This document shows positions 1-7,967 of a stretch of 64,000 nucleotides of DNA, one piece after another. The stretch's first letter is position 1. The number at the start of each line of letters is the position of its first letter. A model generated the notes under the pieces. It worked only from the letters and a program-made list of their open reading frames with translations. It had not been told where the DNA came from and searched no databases. The stretch lies in contig NZ_BAABBN010000017.1 of the NCBI RefSeq assembly GCF_039537985.1, positions 294,856-358,855 of the forward strand, written 5' to 3'. The stretch is from Litoribacillus peritrichatus (GTDB lineage: Bacteria > Pseudomonadota > Gammaproteobacteria > Pseudomonadales > Litoribrevibacteraceae). The translations under genes and the position numbers were made by a program.

Positions 1-1683
1 AACATGTCTTGGTTCAATGCTTACGCAATTCCATTGAGTTACAGTTTGAATGAAGTGGCCATGATCAGCTTTATTCGGGTTTTTATGGAGCTGCCCGGAA
101 AAAATCCGAAACTGGATTTGTACTTTCGGACGTTAATGATTTGTGCCATTGGCTTGGTTGTTGGCGTCTCTATTATTCCGTACAAGTATTTGGTGCCTAT
201 GGTGGTGATACTGGGCCTGCTGGTGACCGTCAGTGGTTTCAGTACCGGTGCTTATCTTTGGTCTAAAGGGAACAAGTTCGCGCATTATTTTACGGTCGCC
301 TGGGCGTTGTTATTAATTGGTTTGGTTCTGGGTAATTTGAGAGCTTTGGGGGCCATTCCGAGTAACTTTTTTACCGCCCACGCTTATCAGTTCGGGGCCG
401 TGTTAGAAGTACTGTTGTTGTCGTTCGCGCTGGCCCGTCGAATTGACATTGCCCAGAAAGAAAAGGCCAGAGCAGAGTACGAAATGATTCGGGCGCAAAG
501 AGAGTCCATCATGAATCTGAAGCGTTATCAGGACTTGTACGATAACGCTGTGGCCGGGATGTTTCAGAGCAATTTACAAGATCGCTTTATTCGGGTGAAT
601 GCCGCATTGGCCAATATGTTTGGTTACGAATCGCCTCAGGAAATGGTGTCTCAGGTGTCCTTGATCTCCAAGGATATGGCGGTTGATCCGCTGGACATGC
701 GAATCATGTTTAAGCAGTTGCTGCATGAACAAACGATCATGGATCGTGAGCTTAAATTGCGTTGTAAAGATGGCAGTTTTGTCTGGGCTTCAATGACCGT
801 CAGAACGGTATTGGACGTGGCCGGTAATGTGGATCATCTGGAAGGTTCTGTGGTCGACATTACCGAACGCAAATACGCCGAGACTTATCGGCAGGAAGAA
901 GAGCGGCGCCGTATGGCTGCGCTCGAAGAAGTGGTGGTGGGTGTGGCTCATGAAGTGAGCACTCCTCTGGGCATTAATCTGACCAGCTTGAGCCTGATTC
1001 AGGATCGGGAGAAAGAACTCAAGCAGCAATTTGAATCGGGTAGAATGTCCAAGCAATCGTTTCTGAACTTCATTGAAGTATTGGACGACGGGGTGACGTT
1101 AATGTCCCGCAACCTGAAACGCATCGATGACTTGGTTCATAACTTTCGTCAGGTGTCAGTGCATCATTTGGGCTACTCCCAGAATGAATTTGATCTGACC
1201 AGTTTGATTAAAGGCATTGCGTTGGGGGATGGTCCTGACCTGTCGGGAATTCAGCTTGACTTAGTGCTGCCGGAACAAGTGGATGCCTGCAGTTATCCTC
1301 AGGCCTTTATTTTGATTTTGAATAAATTGTTGGAAAACTCGATACAGCATGGCTTTAAAGAGGGGCAGATCAACAAATCGGTGATGATTGAACTAATTGT
1401 TCAGCCTTCCAGAGTCCGGCTTATTTATAAAGACAACGGCAGGGGGCTTGCTGAGGTCGATAAAGAAAAAATATTCATGCCTTTTTACACCACTCAGCGT
1501 GGTGCGTTGGGGCGCAGCGGGCTGGGCATGTATATTTTGTTTAATGTTGCTACTCAGTTGTTGCAAGGGCGGATTGAAGTGCTAGACCATGATGGTTTTG
1601 CCTTGTGTCTGGATGTGCCCCGCTATTTAGAAGTGGATGCAAAGTCCAGCGTTGTCCTGAATACTGATTCGGTTCGATTATGA
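1..1683 (+). CDS. Sensor histidine kinase (7TMR-DISM / PAS / HATPase), 5' truncated
   Basis: The frame is open to the first base of the window, so the N-terminus, probably an extracellular 7TMR-DISM domain, is missing. What remains starts with several hydrophobic helices (roughly residues 1-145, counting from the ATG at base 4). A linker helix follows, then a PAS/PAC domain (about 172-290), an H-box with HEVSTPLG (His316), an N-box around Asn440-Asn445, DNGRGL near residue 477 and a G2 box GRSGLGMYIL. These are the ATP-binding and phosphorylation elements of a histidine kinase. No receiver domain is present in the visible part. The stop overlaps the next start as ATGA, so the two are probably translationally coupled. 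The ligand is unknown. Confidence 0.9.
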   Translation, partial: NMSWFNAYAIPLSYSLNEVAMISFIRVFMELPGKNPKLDLYFRTLMICAIGLVVGVSIIPYKYLVPMVVILGLLVTVSGFSTGAYLWSKGNKFAHYFTVAWALLLIGLVLGNLRALGAIPSNFFTAHAYQFGAVLEVLLLSFALARRIDIAQKEKARAEYEMIRAQRESIMNLKRYQDLYDNAVAGMFQSNLQDRFIRVNAALANMFGYESPQEMVSQVSLISKDMAVDPLDMRIMFKQLLHEQTIMDRELKLRCKDGSFVWASMTVRTVLDVAGNVDHLEGSVVDITERKYAETYRQEEERRRMAALEEVVVGVAHEVSTPLGINLTSLSLIQDREKELKQQFESGRMSKQSFLNFIEVLDDGVTLMSRNLKRIDDLVHNFRQVSVHHLGYSQNEFDLTSLIKGIALGDGPDLSGIQLDLVLPEQVDACSYPQAFILILNKLLENSIQHGFKEGQINKSVMIELIVQPSRVRLIYKDNGRGLAEVDKEKIFMPFYTTQRGALGRSGLGMYILFNVATQLLQGRIEVLDHDGFALCLDVPRYLEVDAKSSVVLNTDSVRL

Positions 1684-2246
1684 GTTTGTGGTCTTTTGCG
1701 TGCGCTCTGTATGCTGAGCCAGGCGTAGAGCCCGCCTTACTCCAGTTGCAGGATGAGCACGGTGTTTCGGTCAATCACCTTTTAGCCGTGAGCTGGTTGC
1801 ATGCTCAGAGGCGCAGTCCGGCTGACTGGTCAACGATACTGGTTGAGGAACGCCAGCTTGCCTTGAATGAAAAGGTCATCCTGCCGATTCGGGACTTTCG
1901 ACGTTCGTGCAAGGGCGGGGTCAGCGATTTGCTTTATCAGCAGCTTAAAGCGCTAGAGTTGGTGGGTGAACAAGCCCAGCTGCGTTGGCTAGAAACCCGG
2001 TTACTCTCTCAAAGAAGCACGAATGAGCCGATGCCGCACACCGGAACAGCAGAAAAAGTGACGTTATATCAGGCCGTGACTGATTATGTGGTGGCAAACG
2101 CTTCGGTATCTGATGCGGATGTCGTTGTGGTGGATTCAGCAATCCTTGCCGATGGGGAGGCTATGTCTGAAAAACTGGATGCATCGTTGACTGAGTTTGC
2201 CTGTCTGGCAGAACGAGGCATGGAATCATTGACTGACGCCAATTGA
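1680..2246 (+). CDS. DUF2390 / TIGR02444 family protein
   Basis: The N-terminus (LWSFACALYAEPGVEPALLQ, then a segment with NHLLAVSWLHA) resembles the TIGR02444/DUF2390 family of small gammaproteobacterial proteins of unknown function. The family is usually about 150-180 residues and this one has 188. It has no signal peptide or membrane helix, so it is probably cytosolic. It overlaps the upstream kinase by 4 bases (ATGA), which suggests coupled translation. Its last 163 bases overlap the convergent ParA-like gene, and the C-terminal part encoded there is less family-like. Family assignment is from memory of the motif; function is not known. Confidence 0.75.
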   Translation: MSLWSFACALYAEPGVEPALLQLQDEHGVSVNHLLAVSWLHAQRRSPADWSTILVEERQLALNEKVILPIRDFRRSCKGGVSDLLYQQLKALELVGEQAQLRWLETRLLSQRSTNEPMPHTGTAEKVTLYQAVTDYVVANASVSDADVVVVDSAILADGEAMSEKLDASLTEFACLAERGMESLTDAN

Positions 2247-2932
2247 ATGCTTTCCGGAAAAACCCGTTGGTCAAGCCAGTGCGTCAGTAGGTGTAGCGCA
2301 CGTCTGTCTGTGGGGCTCATACGGTTAAGTTCGGTGATGCCCAGTCCCTGTTCATAAGCCTTAATAAACTGCTGGGTGTCTCGAATGATGGTGATGACGG
2401 GCAACTCCAATGAGGTTAAAAATCGGCTGAGCGTGTTGAATATTTTGGTATTTTGCCTTACCCGGTTGGCTACAATGCCCACAGGTATACGTTTTTCCCG
2501 ATAAGCCCGGGTTTGCAGCAGTTTGTAGATGAATTGCTCTGCCGCTTTGATGTCTATCACCGAAGGCAGAACAGGAATAAGAATAATGTCTGAGTATTGA
2601 ATCACCTCTTCTAATGCGTAATCCGGCATCGCAGCCGGGGTATCCATAAAAACCAGATCGCATTGTGGGGGTGTTCTGAGTTGCCAGCTGCGTGTCTGAT
2701 TCAGCTGATTTGGCTTATATCCGGGCAGGACTTGTACCGGCTTTAAGTGCGCCCCCCGGAGCAAAGCCCAGTGGGTACTGGATTGCTGGGCATCAAAATC
2801 CATGACGACTACATTGCGTTGTTGCGCGTAGAAAGCCGCCAGGTTGGTGGTTAAAGTGGTTTTACCGCTGCCTCCTTTGGCGTTTGTAATAAGAACTCTC
2901 GGCGTTTTAATTCGTGTGTATTGCCTTGCCAT
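2084..2932 (-). CDS. ParA-like (MinD/ParA superfamily) ATPase, orphan
   Basis: The deviant Walker A motif NAKGGSGKTTL (signature Lys19, P-loop Lys24) lies at the N-terminus, followed by VVMDFDAQQSS and a Walker B segment DLVFMDTPA. This is the order seen in ParA-type dimerising ATPases that position DNA or protein cargo. I chose the ATG at 2932 because AGGAA lies 10 bases upstream; an in-frame start at 2998 has no comparable site. No ParB-like gene or parS-like repeat is seen nearby, so the cargo is unknown. The last 45 or so residues are rich in Ser, Ala and Thr and are encoded opposite the end of the DUF2390 gene. Confidence 0.88.
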   Translation of the reverse strand: MARQYTRIKTPRVLITNAKGGSGKTTLTTNLAAFYAQQRNVVVMDFDAQQSSTHWALLRGAHLKPVQVLPGYKPNQLNQTRSWQLRTPPQCDLVFMDTPAAMPDYALEEVIQYSDIILIPVLPSVIDIKAAEQFIYKLLQTRAYREKRIPVGIVANRVRQNTKIFNTLSRFLTSLELPVITIIRDTQQFIKAYEQGLGITELNRMSPTDRRALHLLTHWLDQRVFPESIQLASVNDSMPRSARQANSVNDASSFSDIASPSARIAESTTTTSASDTEAFATT

Positions 2933-3132
2933 AAAGTTTAAGTTCCTGTTACGAGATTCTTTTGTAACTTTTTTTGTTGAATGGTTGTTTAAAAACAAAT
3001 TAAGCGTAAAATTTCGGTATCAGAACCTTTGAATTGAGAAATGCGAAACCGAACGTTTTTATTGTATAAATGTAGACTATAAAGTATACATCGTTCATTG
3101 GACTTAATTTCTTTAGACAGGATGTCGATATT

Positions 3133-3732
3133 ATGAAAATTATGATCAAACTATTGATGTTGGCTTTGGTGGGCGCAATCGTTGCCCCTATGTTCATTAA
3201 AGGCCCGGATGGCCGACCTATGATGTCATGGCAAGACTTATTTTCATCCTCTCCTGAATCTGCATACGTCCGACCCTCACAAGGTGCTTCACAGTTAACG
3301 ACCGTCTACAAATGGAAAGATGAAAATGGCCAGTGGCATTTCTCTGACAGCCAGGTTGAGGGCGATGCCCATGAAACGCTTAAATACAACCCGAAAGCCA
3401 ATATCATTCAATCGTTAGCCAAAAAAGAAGAACCTCAGGACTATCAGGTGGTGGCAGCGGCGCCGGGCATGAATCGCCATCTGGCGGCAAATGTGATGAC
3501 GAATAAACCTCGTGATGAAGAAGAGGAATTGGCGTCAGCGTCAGAAGAGACGATCGTACAACGTCTTCGGGCTATGGGTGGCGGCGGAAATCAGAATGGA
3601 ACTAGTTCGGGCGGCGTAGGTCTCACTACTATCCCATTATCCGAGGTGCCAAAACTGATTGAACAGGCGAAACAAGTTCAGGCATTGCTGGATGAACGTA
3701 ATGAGGCGCTTGAAAAAGCACTTGGAAACTAA
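3133..3732 (+). CDS. DUF4124 domain protein, paralogue 1
   Basis: An N-terminal hydrophobic segment (residues 4-20) is followed by GPDGRPMMSWQDLF and then VYKWKDENGQWHFSD. The latter is the DUF4124 signature (Y-W-x-D-x-x-G-x-x-H-F-S-D) of short, probably periplasmic or inner-membrane-anchored beta-hairpin domains. The C-terminal 30 residues form a predicted helix rich in Glu, Gln and Lys. Its first 40 residues match the second paralogue at 4637 in 34 positions. The middle (about 100-165) is Gly/Glu-rich and is largely absent from that copy. The next gene, a periplasmic FKBP, begins 21 bases downstream, so the two are likely co-transcribed. Function unknown. Confidence 0.8.
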   Translation: MKIMIKLLMLALVGAIVAPMFIKGPDGRPMMSWQDLFSSSPESAYVRPSQGASQLTTVYKWKDENGQWHFSDSQVEGDAHETLKYNPKANIIQSLAKKEEPQDYQVVAAAPGMNRHLAANVMTNKPRDEEEELASASEETIVQRLRAMGGGGNQNGTSSGGVGLTTIPLSEVPKLIEQAKQVQALLDERNEALEKALGN

Positions 3733-3753
3733 TATTTAGAAAGGTTATCACCA

Positions 3754-4452
3754 TTGAAAAAGTTAATTGCAGTCACTGCACTGGCTTTGTCTTTTGCAGT
3801 GAATGCAGAAGTTGAAACCAAAAGTGAGCAGGTAGAACTTACTTCTGACCAACAACAACTTAGCTACGCTATTGGGGTGGTGTTTGGTAAACGGCTCGCT
3901 ATGGAAGCAGAAGGGCTGGATATAGATGCGTTTGACCAAGGGTTAAGAGACAGTTATTCCCAGCAGGCGTTGAAACTGACCGATCAGCAAATTAAGCAAG
4001 CGTTTGAGCGTTTCCAGCAGGAAAAGCAGGCGGCTATGGAGCAAGAGTTTGAGCAGGTGTCGGCTGAGAACCTGCAGCGAGGTCAGCAATTTTTAATGCT
4101 GAACGCGCAAGAAGAAGGGGTTAATGAAATTGTTAAAGGCCTTCAGTATAAAGTAATCACTGCCGGTGAAGGCCAAAGCCCAAACGCTTCGGATGAAGTT
4201 GAAGTCCATTATCAGGGGCAGCTGTTGAACGGTCAGGTGTTCGACAGCTCTTATAAGCAGGATAAGCCGGTTCGCTTTAAAGTGAATGAAGTCATACCGG
4301 GCTGGACCAAAGCCTTGCAGGAAATGAAAGAAGGCGATGTATGGCAGGTTTGGATTGCTTCTGATCTGGCGTACGGTCCAGGAGGCTCAGGGCCCATTGG
4401 CCCGAATGAATTACTTGAGTTCAAGGTTGAGTTGCTTAAAGTAAACCCTTAA
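3754..4452 (+). CDS. fkpA: Periplasmic FKBP-type peptidyl-prolyl isomerase (FkpA/Mip-like)
   Basis: This isomerase catalyses cis-trans isomerisation of prolyl bonds and acts as a folding chaperone in the periplasm. The start is TTG, after an AAGG site. Residues 1-18 form a signal peptide cleaved after VNA. Residues 30-120 form the helical dimerisation domain (QLSYAIGVVFGKRL, Gln-rich long helix). Residues 130-232 are the FKBP domain, with VEVHYQGQLLNGQVFDSS, VIPGWTKALQEMKEGD and LAYGPGG. The domain order and length (232 residues) fit FkpA and Mip rather than cytosolic FklB, which lacks a signal peptide. It is followed by a strong terminator, which closes a two-gene unit with the DUF4124 gene. 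Confidence 0.9.
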   Translation: MKKLIAVTALALSFAVNAEVETKSEQVELTSDQQQLSYAIGVVFGKRLAMEAEGLDIDAFDQGLRDSYSQQALKLTDQQIKQAFERFQQEKQAAMEQEFEQVSAENLQRGQQFLMLNAQEEGVNEIVKGLQYKVITAGEGQSPNASDEVEVHYQGQLLNGQVFDSSYKQDKPVRFKVNEVIPGWTKALQEMKEGDVWQVWIASDLAYGPGGSGPIGPNELLEFKVELLKVNP

Positions 4453-4486
4453 TTCGCAATAATTCAGATCGACTCGTTTGATGCAA

Positions 4487-4519
4487 GCCGTAGTGATGAA
4501 TCAATCACTGCGGCTTTTT
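4487..4519 (+). terminator. Intrinsic terminator after the FKBP gene
   Basis: An 11-bp stem (4487-4497 with 4504-4514, including one G-U pair) closes a 6-base loop and is followed by five T residues. It lies 34 bases after the stop and should end the DUF4124-FKBP transcript before the second DUF4124 gene. Confidence 0.88.
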
Positions 4520-4636
4520 CATATTTGTTTCATGGTCTTCTTCCTTCATTCTGTATTCTCTGCTGTATACTTCTGAAATCTGAACCATAATTTAGATACC
4601 TGTTTTATGATGATCCGGATGAGGCGATAGAATTTT

Positions 4637-5110
4637 ATGAAGTTGATGATCAAGCTGCTATTACTAGGCTTAGTCGGTGCCATTGTTGCCCCTATGTTAA
4701 TTAAAGGGCCGGACGGTCGGCCGTTAATGTCTTGGCAGGACTTCTTCTCTTCCTCGGATTCAGGCGCTGCCAGCGTATCTTCATTGCCCCAGTCTTCTTC
4801 TGGTGTTACGACCGTTTATAAGTGGAAAGACGCAGAAGGGCAGTGGCACTTTTCTGATAAAGCCATCGAGGGTGAAAATCACGAAACGCTGAAATACAAC
4901 CCGAATGCCAATATCATTCAGTCATTGGCCAAGAAGGAAGAAGAGTCTGAGATTGAAGTTAAGCCGGTTGCCGCCCTTAAAGAAACCTCCGGTCCGTCGT
5001 TAACCACGGTTCCGCTGACGGAGGTGCCTGAGTTAATGGATCAGGCTAAACAATATCAATCACTGATTGATCAGAGAAATAAAAGTCTCGAGCAGTTTAA
5101 ACGTAACTGA
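4637..5110 (+). CDS. DUF4124 domain protein, paralogue 2
   Basis: A shorter copy of the protein encoded at 3133: the same N-terminal membrane segment, GPDGRPLMSWQDFF, the DUF4124 core VYKWKDAEGQWHFSD, the segment HETLKYNPNANIIQSLAKKEE, and a C-terminal helix TTVPLTEVPELMDQAKQ. It lacks the Gly-rich insert of the first copy (157 versus 199 residues). The terminator at 4487 separates it from the FKBP gene, so it is probably expressed on its own. Only 13 bases separate its stop from that of the convergent WD40 lipoprotein gene. Local gene duplication is the simplest explanation. Function unknown. Confidence 0.8.
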   Translation: MKLMIKLLLLGLVGAIVAPMLIKGPDGRPLMSWQDFFSSSDSGAASVSSLPQSSSGVTTVYKWKDAEGQWHFSDKAIEGENHETLKYNPNANIIQSLAKKEEESEIEVKPVAALKETSGPSLTTVPLTEVPELMDQAKQYQSLIDQRNKSLEQFKRN

Positions 5111-5123
5111 AGCGGCAATCAGG

Positions 5124-6101
5124 TTACTGTTTAAAGCGGTTTAATAAGCCGTTTGAGCCCATGGCCAGAATTACATTGCCATTGCCGAAGGTTAAATCCG
5201 TAATGTGGCTTGCTTCCCGGTACACTTGCGGTCTGATGTGCGCTTTCCAGCGTTTAATCAGAGCGCCTGTATTGGCATCGTGCAGTTGTACATGACCGTC
5301 AAACAAACCGAGTAATAATTTGCTGTCGTCCTTTGAAAACCGGGCGGCTGAAATTCGGTTCCTTTCTGTGCCTGTTGTGGCAATTTGGTTACCGTTTTCC
5401 AAATCGTAGAGGTAGCCTTCATCCAGATAGGATGAAACAAATGCCGTAGTTCCCTGATTGTTACTGACCACCAGGTCAACCGGGTATTTGTGCGTCCAGC
5501 TCAGTACTTTTTCACCAGTTCGCCAGTTCCATAAGTGAGCGTTCAGGTCTTCAGATCCGGTGAGCAAGAAGTTGCTGTTGGCCACAAAACTCGCTGAACG
5601 AACGGTATCTTGATGTGGAAAGGAACGAAGGATTTGCCCGGTGTTTATGTCTAAGATACTGGCCAGATTATCCCGTCGGCCTAAGACGGCGATACTTCCT
5701 GAAGGATTTAAACTTAATGAATGCAAAATTGCAGGTGCAGTCCAAAAACCCAGTGACTTGCCGGTTTCAGCGTTCCAGGCCACCATATTTTTCTGGTCGG
5801 AAGTCATCGCCGTTTGGCCATTGGACGACATGGCTGTCAGGGTAAGATCAGAGAATGCGCCGGATTGATGGTTCCAGTTATACAGTCGTTGATTGTCGGA
5901 AATGGTCCAAAGAGAACCGCCGTGGTTGATGGATGAAATAACCACCTTTGACCCAGTGGCGTCCATCTTTCCATCCCGAACGCCCTGAATGGCGTATTCA
6001 TTCGTTTCAGCGGGTGGCTCTTCGGCACAGCCGCTGAGAAACAGAGTGGTAAACAGCAATAGAAGAATGAGCTGTGCTGTTACGGGTAGTTTTGTTTTCA
6101 T
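5124..6101 (-). CDS. WD40-repeat (beta-propeller) lipoprotein
   Basis: Residues 1-25 are a lipoprotein signal peptide with the lipobox LSGCAEE, so the mature protein is probably lipid-anchored at Cys25. The rest is built of WD40-like units of about 40 residues: NQRLYNWNHQSGAFSDL, NMVAWNAETGKSL, ASILDINTGQILRSF, NAHLWNWRTGEKVLSW, GHVQLHDANTGALIKRWKAH. The repeats suggest a seven-bladed propeller that provides a protein-binding surface in the periplasm. No catalytic motif is seen. WD40 proteins are less common in gammaproteobacteria than in eukaryotes, though BamB-like and other propeller lipoproteins exist. It sits alone between convergent and same-strand neighbours. Partner unknown. Confidence 0.8.
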   Translation of the reverse strand: MKTKLPVTAQLILLLLFTTLFLSGCAEEPPAETNEYAIQGVRDGKMDATGSKVVISSINHGGSLWTISDNQRLYNWNHQSGAFSDLTLTAMSSNGQTAMTSDQKNMVAWNAETGKSLGFWTAPAILHSLSLNPSGSIAVLGRRDNLASILDINTGQILRSFPHQDTVRSASFVANSNFLLTGSEDLNAHLWNWRTGEKVLSWTHKYPVDLVVSNNQGTTAFVSSYLDEGYLYDLENGNQIATTGTERNRISAARFSKDDSKLLLGLFDGHVQLHDANTGALIKRWKAHIRPQVYREASHITDLTFGNGNVILAMGSNGLLNRFKQ

Positions 6102-6231
6102 CCACTCTGCTCTTGGTTATCTTGGGGCATCATACGAAAAATACAGTTAATTAAGATATTTGTCGGCAGTAATGAAAAAGGCTTTAGTTTCAGATGTATA
6201 AATACGTGACGCCGGAAGAGCCAGGTTACCT

Positions 6232-6708
6232 TTAGGCAACCAGCTCTTTATGACTGTTATGAAGGCACTCGATGAGTTGGTCTTCAAGTACAAAACGCTC
6301 TTCTAATGCTTCGCCAAGCAAAGACAGTTTGTCCGGTAGTTCATCCAGTAAGTTGCTGCCGTGTTCACTGTTGTCGTACTGATCATTGAAGTCGAGTGCG
6401 ATTTCGGTGGTTTCCTGAATTTTCGGGAACAAGCGTTTTGCCAATTCCAAACCACCATCGTTGAACTCATCGGCCTCTTTTAACAATTGCTCGTAGACTT
6501 CAAAGTGTCCGGCGGAGACATAATCCACCAGTAATTGACATAATTTCTGGATGTTTCGTGAGCAGGGGCCTTCGCTATCCGCTTCTCGAGATACACTGCT
6601 TAATTGACAGTAGAGAACGATCAACTCTTGTCGTTCTGCAATCCAACGATCAATGATGTCACTGACACCGCCCCACCGTTCTTTGGCTGTTTTACAGTTT
6701 TCAAGCAT
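6232..6708 (-). CDS. rsd: Regulator of sigma D (Rsd/AlgQ), anti-sigma-70 factor
   Basis: The N-terminus (MLENCKTAKERWGGVSDIID, then RWIAERQELIVLYC) is the hallmark of the Rsd/AlgQ family. Rsd binds region 4 of sigma-70 in stationary phase and shifts RNA polymerase towards alternative sigma factors; AlgQ in Pseudomonas also affects alginate expression. The length (158) is as expected and the protein is all-helical and cytosolic. The dsbB gene lies 148 bases further upstream on the same strand, as next to algQ in Pseudomonas (dsbH). An RMF-like gene lies 1.3 kb away, which makes a growth-arrest theme plausible. Confidence 0.93.
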   Translation of the reverse strand: MLENCKTAKERWGGVSDIIDRWIAERQELIVLYCQLSSVSREADSEGPCSRNIQKLCQLLVDYVSAGHFEVYEQLLKEADEFNDGGLELAKRLFPKIQETTEIALDFNDQYDNSEHGSNLLDELPDKLSLLGEALEERFVLEDQLIECLHNSHKELVA

Positions 6709-6856
6709 GGTCTTTTTCCCTTGTTCATCAGTCTAAAGCTGATGTCTATTTTAATTATGGGGCTATCCATTACCTTCTGAACAGGCCATTTTGATGGTCA
6801 GCTACTTGAATAACTCACCGGATGGCTTCTTGTTTATAACCTGACTCTAATGAGTT

Positions 6857-7369
6857 TCAAAGAGACTTGTCAACATTTTTACTGCGCCAAAGCAACGCTG
6901 AAAAAATTCCATAGCAGATAAATACGATGATCATCCAGTTTGGCATGGTCAGTCCTAAGAAATTCCAGCTGACGTCGGTACAGGAGGCCGTACCGGATAA
7001 CATCGCGGTAAGCACTTCTTGAAACGGCATGATTTCAATCATGTATTCCAGTGGCGCGCCACAGCTTGGGATGTCTTCCGGAGGGAAGGCTTGAATCCAG
7101 CTATGACGGATGGAAATGGCAATACCGGCAAGGCTGGTCAGTCCGGCCAACGATGCATAAACTTTTTTGCCGGTGAATGATTTAGGGTTATGGACTAGGG
7201 TGATCAGAGCAATCAGGCCGATGGCTAATACGACGATGCGCTGCATAATACACATTGGACATGGCTCCAGCTCCATGACCAGCTCAAAGTAATAAGCGGC
7301 ACCCAGCAGAGAAACAGAGGCAATAACGGTGAGGGCGCAAAGCGCTCTTAAGTTTGTGAGCAAAAACAT
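6857..7369 (-). CDS. dsbB: Disulfide bond formation protein B
   Basis: DsbB reoxidises DsbA and passes electrons to ubiquinone in the inner membrane. The protein has 170 residues with four hydrophobic helices (about 9-28, 41-59, 70-87, 143-163). The two catalytic pairs are visible: Cys37-Cys40 in EPCPMC in the first periplasmic loop, and Cys103 and Cys130 in the second. The arginine after the first pair (QRIVVLAIG), part of the quinone site region, is also kept. The position upstream of rsd is a conserved neighbourhood. No dsbA lies in this window. Confidence 0.95.
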   Translation of the reverse strand: MFLLTNLRALCALTVIASVSLLGAAYYFELVMELEPCPMCIMQRIVVLAIGLIALITLVHNPKSFTGKKVYASLAGLTSLAGIAISIRHSWIQAFPPEDIPSCGAPLEYMIEIMPFQEVLTAMLSGTASCTDVSWNFLGLTMPNWMIIVFICYGIFSALLWRSKNVDKSL

Positions 7370-7493
7370 AGTTGGTATTTTCCTGTTGGCCTGATAGCGT
7401 TGTAAACTTTAATTAGAAAAGAGTTTACTCATTTAGTTCAATAACTTAAATGACATAAGCTATGCTTCTTGAATATAACTAGGGAGAAGAGAT

Positions 7494-7883
7494 ATGTTTA
7501 AGCGTTGTCTGCTGCTGTTAAGTGCTTTGTGTTTATTGGGTGGCGGGCCTGTTTATGCCGTGTCATACGTAACGTTTGATGAACATTTTACGACAAATTT
7601 TGGTGATCCGGAAAAGCCGAAATTAAGTTACCTGAGGGTGAATGTTTCAATGAAAGTGGCTGACGATTCAACGGCAACTCGGGTTCGTGGTCATGAGCCA
7701 TTCATTCGGGATTTAATCATTCGTCATCTGGTCCGGCAGAAAGTTGAAACAGTGCGTACCGAAGAAGCAAAAACACAGCTTTTAACCGATATTAAGACGT
7801 CGGTGACTGAATTCTTAACAGAGGAAGAAGGTGAACCTTTGGTTGAGGATGTTTTATTTACTGAGTTTGTCGTTCAGGAGTAA
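7494..7883 (+). CDS. FliL-like secreted or membrane-anchored protein
   Basis: A signal-peptide-like N-terminus (residues 1-23, ending VYAVSY) precedes a domain that resembles the periplasmic C-terminal domain of FliL, which binds the flagellar stator: LSYLRVNVSMKVADD, then HEPFIRDLIIRHLVRQK, then a segment starting TDIKTSVTEFL. It has 129 residues, shorter than FliL proper (about 160-175), and lacks the usual cytoplasmic tail. RBS GGGAGAAGAG lies just upstream of the ATG. No flagellar gene is nearby, so it may be one of the stand-alone FliL paralogues found in marine gammaproteobacteria and pseudomonads. The role is an inference from the domain. Confidence 0.75.
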   Translation: MFKRCLLLLSALCLLGGGPVYAVSYVTFDEHFTTNFGDPEKPKLSYLRVNVSMKVADDSTATRVRGHEPFIRDLIIRHLVRQKVETVRTEEAKTQLLTDIKTSVTEFLTEEEGEPLVEDVLFTEFVVQE

Positions 7884-7927
7884 CGGATCAGGCAGGAGGG
7901 TTTTAATTTTAAGAATTGAAGCACTTC

Positions 7928-7967
7928 AGTGCATGAACAAGAGAGGGTTCTTCTTTGTTTATGCACT
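7928..7967. repeat. Inverted repeat between convergent FliL-like and RMF-like genes
   Basis: An imperfect palindrome has the arms AGTGCATGAACAA and TTGTTTATGCACT around a loop of about 14 bases, with one mismatch. It spans the stop codon of the RMF-like gene and follows the FliL-like stop by 44 bases. No strong T-tract follows on either strand, so it may act as a 3'-end stabiliser or a weak bidirectional terminator. Confidence 0.55.
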
